From positions 1-64,000 of the forward strand of contig JBBDQU010000061.1 in the NCBI GenBank assembly GCA_040905865.1: DNA of 64,000 nt, given 5' to 3'. Shown one piece after another: positions 54,749 through 62,851 of this stretch. Every line of letters begins with the position of its first letter. Within the stretch, counting starts at the first letter, position 1. Origin of the DNA: Alphaproteobacteria bacterium. Lineage in GTDB: Bacteria; Pseudomonadota; Alphaproteobacteria; UBA8366; GCA-2717185. Below the pieces are notes generated by a model, which saw only the letters and a program-made list of their open reading frames with translations, made no database searches and was not told where the DNA came from. Both the position numbers and the translations under genes were made by a program.

Positions 54749-54777
54749 GATATAGGACAGCCGAACCGGTTTGTCAC
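54749..54777 (-). promoter_or_regulatory. Promoter of the attenuator/DAHP synthase transcript
   Basis: On the minus strand GTGACA (54772-54777) and TATATC (54749-54754) are separated by exactly 17 bases. Expected transcription start is 54740-54743, coinciding with the leader-peptide ATG at 54741. Hexamers match the sigma-70 consensus at five and four of six positions. Confidence 0.6.
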
Positions 54778-54847
54778 GCAACGATTTCACCCCGGACAAT
54801 GCGCAACGCGGCAGGTCCCGTTCATTTCCGGAATCCGGACAGGAATC

Positions 54848-54966
54848 AAAAAGAGACGGGCCGGAGCCCGCCTCATATTTGGTGCTCATGCCGCCCTGAA
54901 GCGGATGAACTTGTTAACGGAAAGACCACGTTTCCCCATCGGCTAAATGGTTGCGCGAAATCCGTT
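54848..54966 (-). ncRNA. tracrRNA of the type II-C CRISPR system
   Basis: The minus strand from about 54966 carries an anti-repeat at 54917-54946: TTTAGCCGATGGGGAAACG is identical to the plus-strand repeat, then GGTC, a 3-base mismatch (TTT against AAA) that makes the expected bulge, and CCGTTAAC that pairs with the repeat end. A small CCGC/GCGG hairpin follows (nexus-like), then a terminator, CGGGC-TCCG-GCCCG (54857-54870) with CTCTTTTT. Total length is about 118 bases. Because the anti-repeat is on the minus strand, crRNA must carry the opposite strand of the repeat, GTTGCGG...TAAACT, fixing the array orientation as minus. Confidence 0.85.
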
Positions 54967-54972
54967 AAAAAC

Positions 54973-55001
54973 ATTAAATAGTGACAACAACTGATTGTCA
55001 A
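54973..55001 (-). promoter_or_regulatory. tracrRNA promoter overlapping the cas9 start region
   Basis: The minus strand shows a perfect TTGACA (54996-55001) and TTTAAT (54973-54978) with 17-base spacing, pointing into the tracrRNA; expected start near 54966. The -35 box lies on the first candidate cas9 ATG (55001). An inverted repeat TGACAA (54982-54987) and TTGTCA (54995-55000) sits in the same place and could bind a regulator affecting both directions. Confidence 0.7.
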
Positions 55002-55015
55002 TGAAAGATCCAGTC

Positions 55016-58000
55016 ATGTCACAGGAATTCAGGTTGGGCCTCGATATCGGGGCGAATTCGATTGGGTGGGCGATTGTTGATCTGGAAACGGGCGGCAAAC
55101 CTGCTTCAATTCGCGATGCCGGCGTCAGGATATTTTCCGACGGACGCAATCCCAAGGACCGGACTTCACTGGCTGTGGCCCGCAGGCAGGCACGCCAGAT
55201 GCGTCGGCAGCGGGACCGGTATCTGCAAAGACGCGACAAATTCATGAACGCGCTGATACGCGCCGGGCTCATGCCGGAGGACGAAGCCGCGAGAAAAACG
55301 CTTGAGCGGCTTGACCCCTATATGCTGCGCCTGCGGTGCCTTGACGAGCGGGTGGCGTTGTTCGAACTGGGGCGGGCGCTGTTTCATTTAAACCAGCGGC
55401 GGGGATTTCGAAGCAATCTCCGAATCGACAAGACGGATGACGCGGAGTCGGGGAAGGTCCGTACCGGTGGCGACAGGCTGCGCGATCTTCTGCAGGATAC
55501 CGGCGCCCGCACCTTGGGCGAGTTTCTTGCGATGCGCCATGAATTGCATGACCCGGTCCGGGTGCGGATGAGCGGCGCCGGCGCGCAGGCTGTTTACGAA
55601 TTTTATCCGCAAAGGGACATGGTTGAAGCTGAATTCGACGCATTGTGGGAAAGTCAGGCGCAATATCATCCGGAAGAGCTTTCGCCGCAATGGCGTGACG
55701 AACTCAAGGGCATCCTGCTGTTCCAGCGCCCCCTGAAACCGGTGCGACCGGGAAAATGCACCCTGATTCCGACGGAGGAACGCGCGCCTGCGGCCCTGCC
55801 GCTGGCGCAACGTCGGCGCATTCTTGAAGAAGTGAACCATCTGCGTGTCTCGTTCGGCCCTGGTGAAATGACGCGGCCGCTGTGCCGGGAAGAAAGGGAC
55901 AAGGTCGTTCTTGCGCTACTGCAAAAACAGAAAGTCACGTTCACGGGAATCCGGCGATTGCTCGGGTTTGCCGGCGACACGGTTTTCAACACGGAGTCCG
56001 GCAAGCGCCAACACCTCGACGGTGACCTTACGTCCTGTGTCCTGTCCCGAAAGAACCTGTTCGGTCCCTACTGGCGTGCCCGGGATCTGGAAACGCAAAC
56101 CGAAATTGTCGAGCGGCTCCTGGTCGAAGAGGACGAGACGCGGCTGATCGCATGGCTGTGCGAAAGAACAGGCGTGGATGCGCAGACCGCCGAAAGGATT
56201 GCCGGTGCGCGACTGCCGGACGGACATTCGCGGCTGGGGCGTTCGGCGTTGGCGCGTGTGGTGCCCGCGCTCGAACGGGATGTGGTTGTCTACAGCGATG
56301 CAGTGCGCGATGCGGGGTTCGATCATCATTCCGATTTCCGCGACGGCGAAAGACACGACCGCCTGTCGTATTATGGCGAACGGCTCGAAAGGCATGTCGC
56401 GTTCGGCACGGGAGAGCCGGGCGACATGCCGGAAAAGCGCATCGGCAGGATTGCCAATCCCACTGTCCACATCGGGCTGAACCAGATTCGGCGCCTGGTA
56501 AATGCGATCATCGACGTGTACGGCCATCCGACGGAGATTCATATCGAACTGGCGCGCGACCTCAAGAACAGCATTGAGAAACAGCGCGATATCGAACGGG
56601 AACAGGCGGAAAACCAGCGCCGGAACGATGAGCGCCGCCTCCGGCTGGCGGAATGCGGGCAGCCGGATACCGGCGAGAATAGATTGAAACTGCGCCTGTG
56701 GGAGGAACTCGGCCCGCCACAGGATCGGCGCTGCGTATATACGGGTGAACAGATTTCAATTCGACGCCTGCTTAGCGACGATGTGGAAATCGAGCATATC
56801 CTGCCGTTTTCGAAAACCCTCGATAACAGCGCCGCCAACAAGACCGTTTGCCTGCGCCGGGCCAATCGGGACAAGGGCAATAAAGCGCCTTTCGCCGCGT
56901 TCGGCCACAGTCCCGACGGCTACGACTGGAGCGGCGTTGCCGCGAGGGCGTGGGAATTGCCAAAGAACAAGCGGTGGCGATTTGCGCCGGACGCAATGGA
57001 AAACCTCGACGCGGGGTTTCTGGATCGCCACCTGACCGATACCCAATACATTTCACGGATCGCCCGCGAATACCTGACGGCTGTTTGCGACCCGGACAGG
57101 GTTGTCGCAATTCCCGGCAGAATGACGGCGATGCTGCGCGGAAAATGGGGGCTGAACAGCCTGTTATCGGACCATAACCGCAAGAACCGGACCGATCACC
57201 GGCACCACGCCATCGATGCGGCGGTGGTCGCCATGACCGATCGCGGTATGCTCAATCGTATCGCCCGCGCGGCGGCACGGGCGGAAGAATCGGGTGTTTC
57301 GCGTATCCTCGAAGATATGCCCGATCCCTGGGACGGGTTCCGCGCGCAGCTTGGTTCGGTGCTGGACCGGCTCGTCGTCTCGCACCGACCGGATCACGGC
57401 AAACAGGGGCGATTGCACAACGATACCGCCTACGGCCTTGTATCGGAACCCGATACCCGTGGCGCGCGGACAGTCGTTCACCGCAAGCCGCTGGGCAGTT
57501 TCAAATCCGTCAAGGAATTGTCCGCGATCCGCGACAACGCGCTGCGCGACCGGATAGAAGCGACCGTCGCGGCGGATGCGGCGGCAGGCATTTCCCTGGG
57601 TGACAGCCTCGCCCGATTTTCCGAACGGGAGGGCGTTCGCCGGGTTCGTATCTGTGAAAAGCTGTCCGTTATCCCGATTTGCGACAGGGAGGGCAAACCC
57701 TACAAGGCGTACAAGGGAGACAGCAATTACTGTTACGACATTTTTGCCGTTTCCGGCGGCGGCTGGCGGGGCGACGTGCTCAGCACGTTCGATGCCAATA
57801 CGAAAGGGCGCACGCCGCTGCCGGATGGCGCTTCGCGAATCATGCGATTGCGCAAGGACGACCTCGTGGGGATCGACGGTGACGACGGCCGCCGGGTCAT
57901 GCGGGTCGTCAAGTTCAGTCCGGGTCAGATCGTCCTTGCGGAACACCAGGAAGGCGGCCCACTGAAACAGCGCGATGCCGCGCCGGTGGACGAGGATCCC

Positions 58001-58105
58001 TTCCAGTACCTGACCCGCTCACCCGAAGGGTTGCGTAAACTGAACGCCAGCCCCCTGGCGGTCGATATACTCGGCCGGGTGTACGATCCCGGAAACCGGC
58101 AATGA
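55016..58105 (+). CDS. cas9: CRISPR-associated endonuclease Cas9, type II-C
   Basis: A 1029-residue RNA-guided DNA nuclease, short like other II-C enzymes. With the ATG at 55016 (GAAAGA upstream), RuvC-I Asp is residue 10 in RLGLDIGANSIGWAIVDL; in-frame ATG 55001 and TTG 54995 would add 5 or 7 residues. The Arg-rich bridge helix is at 56-73 (RRQARQMRRQRDRYLQRR). RuvC-II Glu511 is in IHIELARDLKN; HNH has Glu593-His594 (VEIEHILPFSKTLDN) and Asn617 (RRANRDKGNK); RuvC-III has His730, His731 and Asp734 (HRHHAIDAAVVAM). All catalytic positions are present, with Glu in place of the usual HNH Asp. The C-terminal region (about 800-1029) would recognise the PAM. The stop overlaps cas1 by four bases. 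Confidence 0.97.
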   Translation: MSQEFRLGLDIGANSIGWAIVDLETGGKPASIRDAGVRIFSDGRNPKDRTSLAVARRQARQMRRQRDRYLQRRDKFMNALIRAGLMPEDEAARKTLERLDPYMLRLRCLDERVALFELGRALFHLNQRRGFRSNLRIDKTDDAESGKVRTGGDRLRDLLQDTGARTLGEFLAMRHELHDPVRVRMSGAGAQAVYEFYPQRDMVEAEFDALWESQAQYHPEELSPQWRDELKGILLFQRPLKPVRPGKCTLIPTEERAPAALPLAQRRRILEEVNHLRVSFGPGEMTRPLCREERDKVVLALLQKQKVTFTGIRRLLGFAGDTVFNTESGKRQHLDGDLTSCVLSRKNLFGPYWRARDLETQTEIVERLLVEEDETRLIAWLCERTGVDAQTAERIAGARLPDGHSRLGRSALARVVPALERDVVVYSDAVRDAGFDHHSDFRDGERHDRLSYYGERLERHVAFGTGEPGDMPEKRIGRIANPTVHIGLNQIRRLVNAIIDVYGHPTEIHIELARDLKNSIEKQRDIEREQAENQRRNDERRLRLAECGQPDTGENRLKLRLWEELGPPQDRRCVYTGEQISIRRLLSDDVEIEHILPFSKTLDNSAANKTVCLRRANRDKGNKAPFAAFGHSPDGYDWSGVAARAWELPKNKRWRFAPDAMENLDAGFLDRHLTDTQYISRIAREYLTAVCDPDRVVAIPGRMTAMLRGKWGLNSLLSDHNRKNRTDHRHHAIDAAVVAMTDRGMLNRIARAAARAEESGVSRILEDMPDPWDGFRAQLGSVLDRLVVSHRPDHGKQGRLHNDTAYGLVSEPDTRGARTVVHRKPLGSFKSVKELSAIRDNALRDRIEATVAADAAAGISLGDSLARFSEREGVRRVRICEKLSVIPICDREGKPYKAYKGDSNYCYDIFAVSGGGWRGDVLSTFDANTKGRTPLPDGASRIMRLRKDDLVGIDGDDGRRVMRVVKFSPGQIVLAEHQEGGPLKQRDAAPVDEDPFQYLTRSPEGLRKLNASPLAVDILGRVYDPGNRQ

Positions 58106-59022
58106 TCGGGCGGGTGGTGGAAATAGCCGGCGACGACCGGCACCTTTCGCTCTTGCGCGGCTTCATGCTGGTCCGGTCGGAAGGCAGCGAAATCGCCCGT
58201 ATTCCGCTGGACGATATCGGCGTACTCGTAGCGAACGGGCATGGGTTATCCTATTCGCATAACCTGCTGCTCGCGCTCGCCGACCGTGGCGTCGCGATGG
58301 TGCTGTGCGGGACAAACCAGTCGCCCGCCGCATGGTTATGGCCGGTCGCCGGACACCACGCGCAAACGGCAAACATGCTGGCGCAATCTGTAATCGGCAA
58401 ACCGCTGGCGAAGCGGCTGTGGCAGGGACTCGTGGTCGCCAAGGTTGCGCAACAGGCGGCGGTTCTGGACATCGCCGGAAAACCGTCAGGCGGCATTGCC
58501 GCGCTGGGACGAAAGGTTCGCTCCGGCGATCCGGAAAACATCGAAGCCCAGGCGGCCCGGCGCTATTGGCCGTTGCTGATGGGACCGGATTTCAGACGGG
58601 ACCGTAGCGCGCCAGGCGCCAATGCATTGCTGAATTACGGCTATACAATCCTGCGGTCGATGACCGCGCGATCCGTGGCCGCGGCGGGACTGCATCCGTC
58701 TCTCGGGTTGCATCATCGGACCCGGACCGACCCGCTCTGCCTCGCTTCGGACCTGATGGAACCGTTTCGCCCGCTGATCGATCTGGCGGTATTCCGCCTG
58801 ATTGCCGACGGCAACGACGAACTGACCCCGGAGGTGAAGGCTGTTCTTGCTGCAGTGACGTCCGTGGACATGCGGTCACCGCGCGGCACGACGCCGCTGG
58901 CGACCTGTATCGAGCGTCTGGCCACGTCCGTGGCGAGGGCCTGCGTCGATGGGACCGGCAGCCTGGACCTGCCGCTATCGCCGCAACCGCTGGACGCGGC
59001 ATGGCTGGGGCGGGTGCGATAA
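58102..59022 (+). CDS. cas1: CRISPR-associated endonuclease Cas1
   Basis: A 306-residue integrase that with Cas2 inserts new spacers. The metal-binding triad is Glu148 in ENIEAQAARRYWP, His204/205 in SLGLHHRTRTDPLC and Asp217 in LASDLMEPFRPLID. The N-terminal beta domain GRVVEIAGDDRHLSLLRGF and the block ALADRGVAMVLCG are typical of type II Cas1. Its ATG overlaps the cas9 stop (ATGA). No csn2 or cas4 is present, which places the locus in subtype II-C. Confidence 0.96.
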   Translation: MIGRVVEIAGDDRHLSLLRGFMLVRSEGSEIARIPLDDIGVLVANGHGLSYSHNLLLALADRGVAMVLCGTNQSPAAWLWPVAGHHAQTANMLAQSVIGKPLAKRLWQGLVVAKVAQQAAVLDIAGKPSGGIAALGRKVRSGDPENIEAQAARRYWPLLMGPDFRRDRSAPGANALLNYGYTILRSMTARSVAAAGLHPSLGLHHRTRTDPLCLASDLMEPFRPLIDLAVFRLIADGNDELTPEVKAVLAAVTSVDMRSPRGTTPLATCIERLATSVARACVDGTGSLDLPLSPQPLDAAWLGRVR

Positions 59023-59352
59023 ATGGCGCTGAGCGGGTACCGGCTGATGTGGATGATGGTACTTTTCGATCTGCCGGTTCTGACCAAACCCGAACGCAAG
59101 GCGGCGTCGGGTTTCCGCAATTTCCTGTTGGATCAGGGATTCGAGATGGCCCAGTTTTCCGTTTATCTGCGATTCTGTTCCGGCAAGGAACAGGTGGAAG
59201 CCCATACCAAACGGATTCGCAGGAATCTGCCCCGGACCGGCAAGGTCACGATTCTCGGTTTTACCGACCGGCAATACGAAAACATCGTGAACTTCGATGG
59301 ACGAAAACAGGAACCCGAACGCAAAAATCCCGGTCAGTACCTTTTGCTGTAA
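59023..59352 (+). CDS. cas2: CRISPR-associated endoribonuclease/adaptation protein Cas2
   Basis: A 109-residue protein with the ferredoxin-like Cas2 fold; Asp16 in MVLFDLPVLTKPERK is the conserved acidic residue at the end of the first strand, followed by FRNFLLDQGFEMAQFSVYLR. It bridges two Cas1 dimers in the adaptation complex. Its ATG follows the cas1 stop with no gap. The cas9-cas1-cas2 genes thus form one tight operon. Confidence 0.95.
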   Translation: MALSGYRLMWMMVLFDLPVLTKPERKAASGFRNFLLDQGFEMAQFSVYLRFCSGKEQVEAHTKRIRRNLPRTGKVTILGFTDRQYENIVNFDGRKQEPERKNPGQYLLL

Positions 59353-59384
59353 TCCTTCGGTCGGATTTACCGAAATGCAGCCGC

Positions 59385-59410
59385 AAAAAAATGCCCTGAA
59401 AACAGGGCAT
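59385..59410 (-). terminator. Rho-independent terminator for minus-strand CRISPR transcripts
   Basis: ATGCCCTG (59391-59398) pairs perfectly with CAGGGCAT (59403-59410) around AAAA. On the minus strand the hairpin is followed by seven T (59385-59391). On the plus strand no T-run follows, so it serves transcription coming from the array leftward, not the cas operon. It lies 13 bases from the first array repeat. Confidence 0.8.
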
Positions 59411-59423
59411 TAGAAGGGTTTGT

Positions 59424-61103
59424 AGTTTAGCCGATGGGGAAACGAGGTCAAACCGCAACGTATGACCCGGTTTCGACGATCAGGGCAGGAGTTTAGCCGA
59501 TGGGGAAACGAGGTCAAACCGCAACGCGGCTGGATGATGAGCGTCACCGTGATATAGTTTAGCCGATGGGGAAACGAGGTCAAACCGCAACTCGCAGTTC
59601 GTCGCTAAGGTTGCGACGGTGAGTTTAGCCGATGGGGAAACGAGGTCAAACCGCAACGGGCTACCCGGCTAAGCATCACCCGATGCGAGTTTAGCCGATG
59701 GGGAAACGAGGTCAAACCGCAACCCAGGCTGGATGGATAGTCTTTTGGTTACAGTTTAGCCGATGGGGAAACGAGGTCAAACCGCAACGACAATTGTCAT
59801 GCGCGCCCTGATCGATGGAGTTTAGCCGATGGGGAAACGAGGTCAAACCGCAACGAACAGGCAAGACGACGCTGGCGCGGCACCAGTTTAGCCGATGGGG
59901 AAACGAGGTCAAACCGCAACCAATGCGCGCGCGCCTGTTCGAGACGGAAAAGTTTAGCCGATGGGGAAACGAGGTCAAACCGCAACTGGTTGTCTTGTTG
60001 AACGTGTCCAGGTGTTAGTTTAGCCGATGGGGAAACGAGGTCAAACCGCAACGCGGCGGCACACGATACACAGAAATCGTAGTTTAGCCGATGGGGAAAC
60101 GAGGTCAAACCGCAACGCGAGCGGGCCTGTTGCGATCCGAACGCGAGTTTAGCCGATGGGGAAACGAGGTCAAACCGCAACCATTTGCGGCGGAAGCCAT
60201 GCTTTCATATCAGTTTAGCCGATGGGGAAACGAGGTCAAACCGCAACAAGGACAAGGTCGAAACAAAGGAATTTCGAAGTTTAGCCGATGGGGAAACGAG
60301 GTCAAACCGCAACCCAACCGCCTTCATTGTGCCGTTGGTCTTAGTTTAGCCGATGGGGAAACGAGGTCAAACCGCAACAGGGCAGGCATTCGATCGTCAC
60401 ACTGGCCAAGTTTAGCCGATGGGGAAACGAGGTCAAACCGCAACTGATCGGGTCGCGGCCATGCCGCATGAATTAGTTTAGCCGATGGGGAAACGAGGTC
60501 AAACCGCAACGCGATCAATCGTCTTGTGGCGCAGGCGGCAGTTTAGCCGATGGGGAAACGAGGTCAAACCGCAACTCACATGGGCGCTTGCGCAAGATGT
60601 GAAGCAGTTTAGCCGATGGGGAAACGAGGTCAAACCGCAACGGAATTGCCGACGCGTTGCGGTGACGCTTCAGTTTAGCCGATGGGGAAACGAGGTCAAA
60701 CCGCAACTCCAGAGGGTACACATCCGTCGCTGTTTGAAGTTTAGCCGATGGGGAAACGAGGTCAAACCGCAACCCTTCGGTGCGCAACCTGATGGCATAG
60801 GTCAGTTTAGCCGATGGGGAAACGAGGTCAAACCGCAACGGTGTCACGTCAATCGAGACGGGCGCGAGAAGTTTAGCCGATGGGGAAACGAGGTCAAACC
60901 GCAACGGCTGGGCTGGATTCTCTTTAGATAATAGAAGTTTAGCCGATGGGGAAACGAGGTCAAACCGCAACTGATCGCCGCTGGCGGTGGCCGCGCCCTG
61001 AAGTTTAGCCGATGGGGAAACGAGGTCAAACCGCAACCATATCTTCGGCAAGGCGCTGCCGGAACGGAGTTTAGCCGATGGGGAAACGAGGTCAAACCGC
61101 AAA
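59424..61103 (-). CRISPR. Type II-C CRISPR array, 26 repeats and 25 spacers
   Basis: I counted 26 copies of a 36-base repeat (plus strand begins AGTTTAGCCGATGGGG, ends GTCAAACCGCAAC) with 25 different spacers of 28-30 bases (mostly 30). First repeat 59424-59459, last 61068-61103. All are identical as far as I can see except the last, whose final base is A instead of C. The strand is set to minus because the tracrRNA anti-repeat and the terminator at 59385 both imply that crRNAs carry GTTGCGG...TAAACT. The repeat's minus-strand 3' end, GGCTAAACT, looks like an extended -10, as in II-C arrays where each repeat carries a promoter. Open frames through the array are artefacts of the repeat. Confidence 0.98.
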
Positions 61104-61107
61104 CCAT

Positions 61108-61118
61108 GGGGGGGGGGG
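61108..61118. repeat. G11 homopolymer between the array and the tetR promoter
   Basis: Eleven consecutive G on the plus strand, four bases after the last repeat and ten bases before the -35 box of the tetR promoter. Such tracts are prone to slippage in vivo and to sequencing error. Where a CRISPR leader would be expected (upstream of the array on the minus strand) there is only this tract and the tetR control region. Confidence 0.6.
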
Positions 61119-61128
61119 AGAATCGGAA

Positions 61129-61157
61129 TTGACAACATACCGACCGGTTGGTATGTT
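61129..61157 (+). promoter_or_regulatory. tetR promoter with embedded palindromic operator
   Basis: A consensus TTGACA (61129-61134) and TATGTT (61152-61157) with 17-base spacing. A 24-base palindrome (61134-61157; arms AACATACC and GGTATGTT around an ACCGGT-type centre, one mismatched pair) covers the spacer and both boxes' inner edges. The sequence style is that of TetR-family operators, so the repressor very likely shuts off its own operon here. Confidence 0.8.
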
Positions 61158-61179
61158 TCCGGCGAAAGAGGGAAGGGCG

Positions 61180-61803
61180 ATGGCCGGGCGACAGGGCGAT
61201 GCGAAAACCAGAATTCTCGATGCGGCGCTTTGCGTGATCCGCGCGAAGGGCTATGCCGCGACGACGGTGGATGACCTCTGTGCCGCCGCCGGGGTGACGA
61301 AGGGCGCGTTCTTTCACCATTTCGCCAGCAAGGAAGCGCTGGGCGTGGCGGCGGCGGATCACTGGTCGGCGGTTACCGGCGCCTTCTTCGCCGCGGCGCC
61401 GTATCACGACCATGCCGATCCGCTGGACCGGGTGCTCGGCTATATCGATTTCCGCCGGGCGATCCTGCAGGGGGCGGTGCCGGAATTCACCTGCCTTGTG
61501 GGCACGTTGCTGCAGGAAACCCATGACAGCCACCCCGCGATCCGCGACGCCTGCGACCGCTGCATCAGCGCCCATGCGAAAACCCTGGAGGCGGATATCG
61601 CCGCGGCCATGGCGGCGCGCGGCGTCAAGGCGGACTGGACGGCGGCCAGCCTGGCGCTGCACACGCAGGCGGTGCTGCAGGGCGCCTTCATCCTCGCCAA
61701 GGCGCGAAGCGGCCCCGCCGTCGCCGCCGAAAGCGTCGATCACCTGCGCCGCTATGTCGAAATGCTTTTCACCAACCCTGGCGACAAGGAGCAAGTGTCA
61801 TGA
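61180..61803 (+). CDS. TetR/AcrR family transcriptional regulator
   Basis: A 207-residue repressor with an N-terminal helix-turn-helix (AAAGVTKGAFFHHFASKEAL, residues about 36-55) and an all-helical ligand-binding domain. The start is ATG 61180, just after GAGGGAAGGG; longer frames run back into the CRISPR array and are not real. It heads a four-gene operon and overlaps the AHSA1 gene by four bases. The ligand is unknown; the operator is at 61134-61157. Confidence 0.92.
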   Translation: MAGRQGDAKTRILDAALCVIRAKGYAATTVDDLCAAAGVTKGAFFHHFASKEALGVAAADHWSAVTGAFFAAAPYHDHADPLDRVLGYIDFRRAILQGAVPEFTCLVGTLLQETHDSHPAIRDACDRCISAHAKTLEADIAAAMAARGVKADWTAASLALHTQAVLQGAFILAKARSGPAVAAESVDHLRRYVEMLFTNPGDKEQVS

Positions 61804-62282
61804 CCGCCGAATCCGACGGCAATACCGATACGAACCGCGACCTGGTGCTGACCCGCATCATTCCCGTTCCCCGGCCGGCGCTGTGGCGCTGCTGGACCGA
61901 ACCGGCGCTGCTGACCCGGTGGTTCACGCCGCATCCCTGGACGACGGTCCGGGCGGAACTGGATGTCCGGCCCGGCGGCGCCTGCTGCGTCACCATGCGC
62001 AGCCCGGAAGGGGAGGAATTCCCCAATCCCGGCGTCTATCTGGAAGTGGCGCCGTGCGAGAAGCTTGTGATGACCGATGCCTATATTTCCGCCTGGGAGC
62101 CGTCTGAAAAGCCGTTCATGACGTCGATCGTCACCTTCGCGGACGAAGCCGGCGGCACGCGCTATACCGCGCGCGCCCGCCACTGGACGGTCGCCGACCG
62201 CGAGGCGCATGAAAAAATGGGCTTCCATGAAGGCTGGGGCAAGGCCGCCGACCAGTTGCAACAGATCGCCGCTACGCTCTGA
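61800..62282 (+). CDS. SRPBCC/AHSA1 family protein
   Basis: A 160-residue helix-grip protein. The opening LVLTRIIPVPRPALWRCWTEPALLTRWF and the block LDVRPGGACCVTMRSPEG are AHSA1 (activator of Hsp90 ATPase homolog 1-like) signatures, here given in part as PVPRPALWRCWTEPALLTRW; the last helix has EGWGKAADQLQQIA. The fold encloses a hydrophobic cavity and probably binds a small ligand. The ATG overlaps the tetR stop. AHSA1, VOC and DUF1428 genes commonly travel together under a small regulator. Confidence 0.88.
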   Translation: MTAESDGNTDTNRDLVLTRIIPVPRPALWRCWTEPALLTRWFTPHPWTTVRAELDVRPGGACCVTMRSPEGEEFPNPGVYLEVAPCEKLVMTDAYISAWEPSEKPFMTSIVTFADEAGGTRYTARARHWTVADREAHEKMGFHEGWGKAADQLQQIAATL

Positions 62283-62313
62283 CGACGATAAACGAAGGAA
62301 AGGACACACGATC

Positions 62314-62787
62314 ATGACCGAACCGATCCGACCCGACCCGCCGCATGGCATGAGCGCCCTGTCGCCGCATCTCGTCTGCGCCGGCGCGGCGGCCGCTATC
62401 GATTTCTACAAACAGGCCTTCGGCGCCGTGGAAATGGCCCGCGTGCCGGCGCCGGACGGTACGCTGCTGCATGCCAGCGTGACGATCTGCGGCTGCTCCG
62501 TCATGCTGATGGATGAAATGCGGGGCTGCGGCGCCATCGGCCCGAAGGCGCTCAACGGAACGCCGGTGACCATCCACCTGTTCGTCGAGGATGTGGACGC
62601 GGTCTTTGCGCGGGCGGTCGCCGCCGGCGCGACCGTGGTGATGCCGGTCGAGGACATGTTCTGGGGCGACCGCTACGGCGTGGTCGAGGACCCGTTCGGC
62701 CACCGCTGGTCCGTCGCCACCCATGTGCGCGATGTGAGCGCGGCGGAGATTCAGGACGCCGTCGCCCGGTTCGTCCCGCAGGGCTGA
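62314..62787 (+). CDS. VOC family protein (PhnB/glyoxalase-like)
   Basis: A 157-residue protein of the vicinal-oxygen-chelate superfamily. SPHLVCAGAAAAIDFYKQAF and HLFVEDVDAVFARAVAAGA are the two half-repeats, and WGDRYGVVEDPFGHRWSVAT holds the Glu metal-ligand position of PhnB-like members. Its substrate is unknown; despite the name, PhnB-like proteins of this type have no proven phosphonate role. It is the third gene of the TetR operon, 31 bases after the AHSA1 gene. Confidence 0.9.
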   Translation: MTEPIRPDPPHGMSALSPHLVCAGAAAAIDFYKQAFGAVEMARVPAPDGTLLHASVTICGCSVMLMDEMRGCGAIGPKALNGTPVTIHLFVEDVDAVFARAVAAGATVVMPVEDMFWGDRYGVVEDPFGHRWSVATHVRDVSAAEIQDAVARFVPQG

Positions 62788-62851
62788 CATGGCGACGCCG
62801 GCTGTCGCAAGACCTTTGGCCGCTTGTCGCGGCGCATGAAGGAGAATGAAA

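Noticed and set aside
54491-54889. A 132-codon minus-strand frame across the DAHP synthase leader
   Set aside because: It overlaps the DAHP synthase start, the attenuator, and the tracrRNA end; the 27-residue aromatic leader in another frame explains the region better.
54995-55015. cas9 start at TTG 54995
   Set aside because: It lies inside the inverted repeat and over the tracrRNA -35 box with no ribosome site; ATG 55016 (or 55001) is more plausible.
59712-61138. Several long open frames on both strands through 59.7-61.1 kb encoding repeated FSRWGNEVKPQ or RFDLVSPSAKL units
   Set aside because: They are translations of the CRISPR repeats; the 66-base repeat-spacer period is a multiple of three, so frames stay open by construction.
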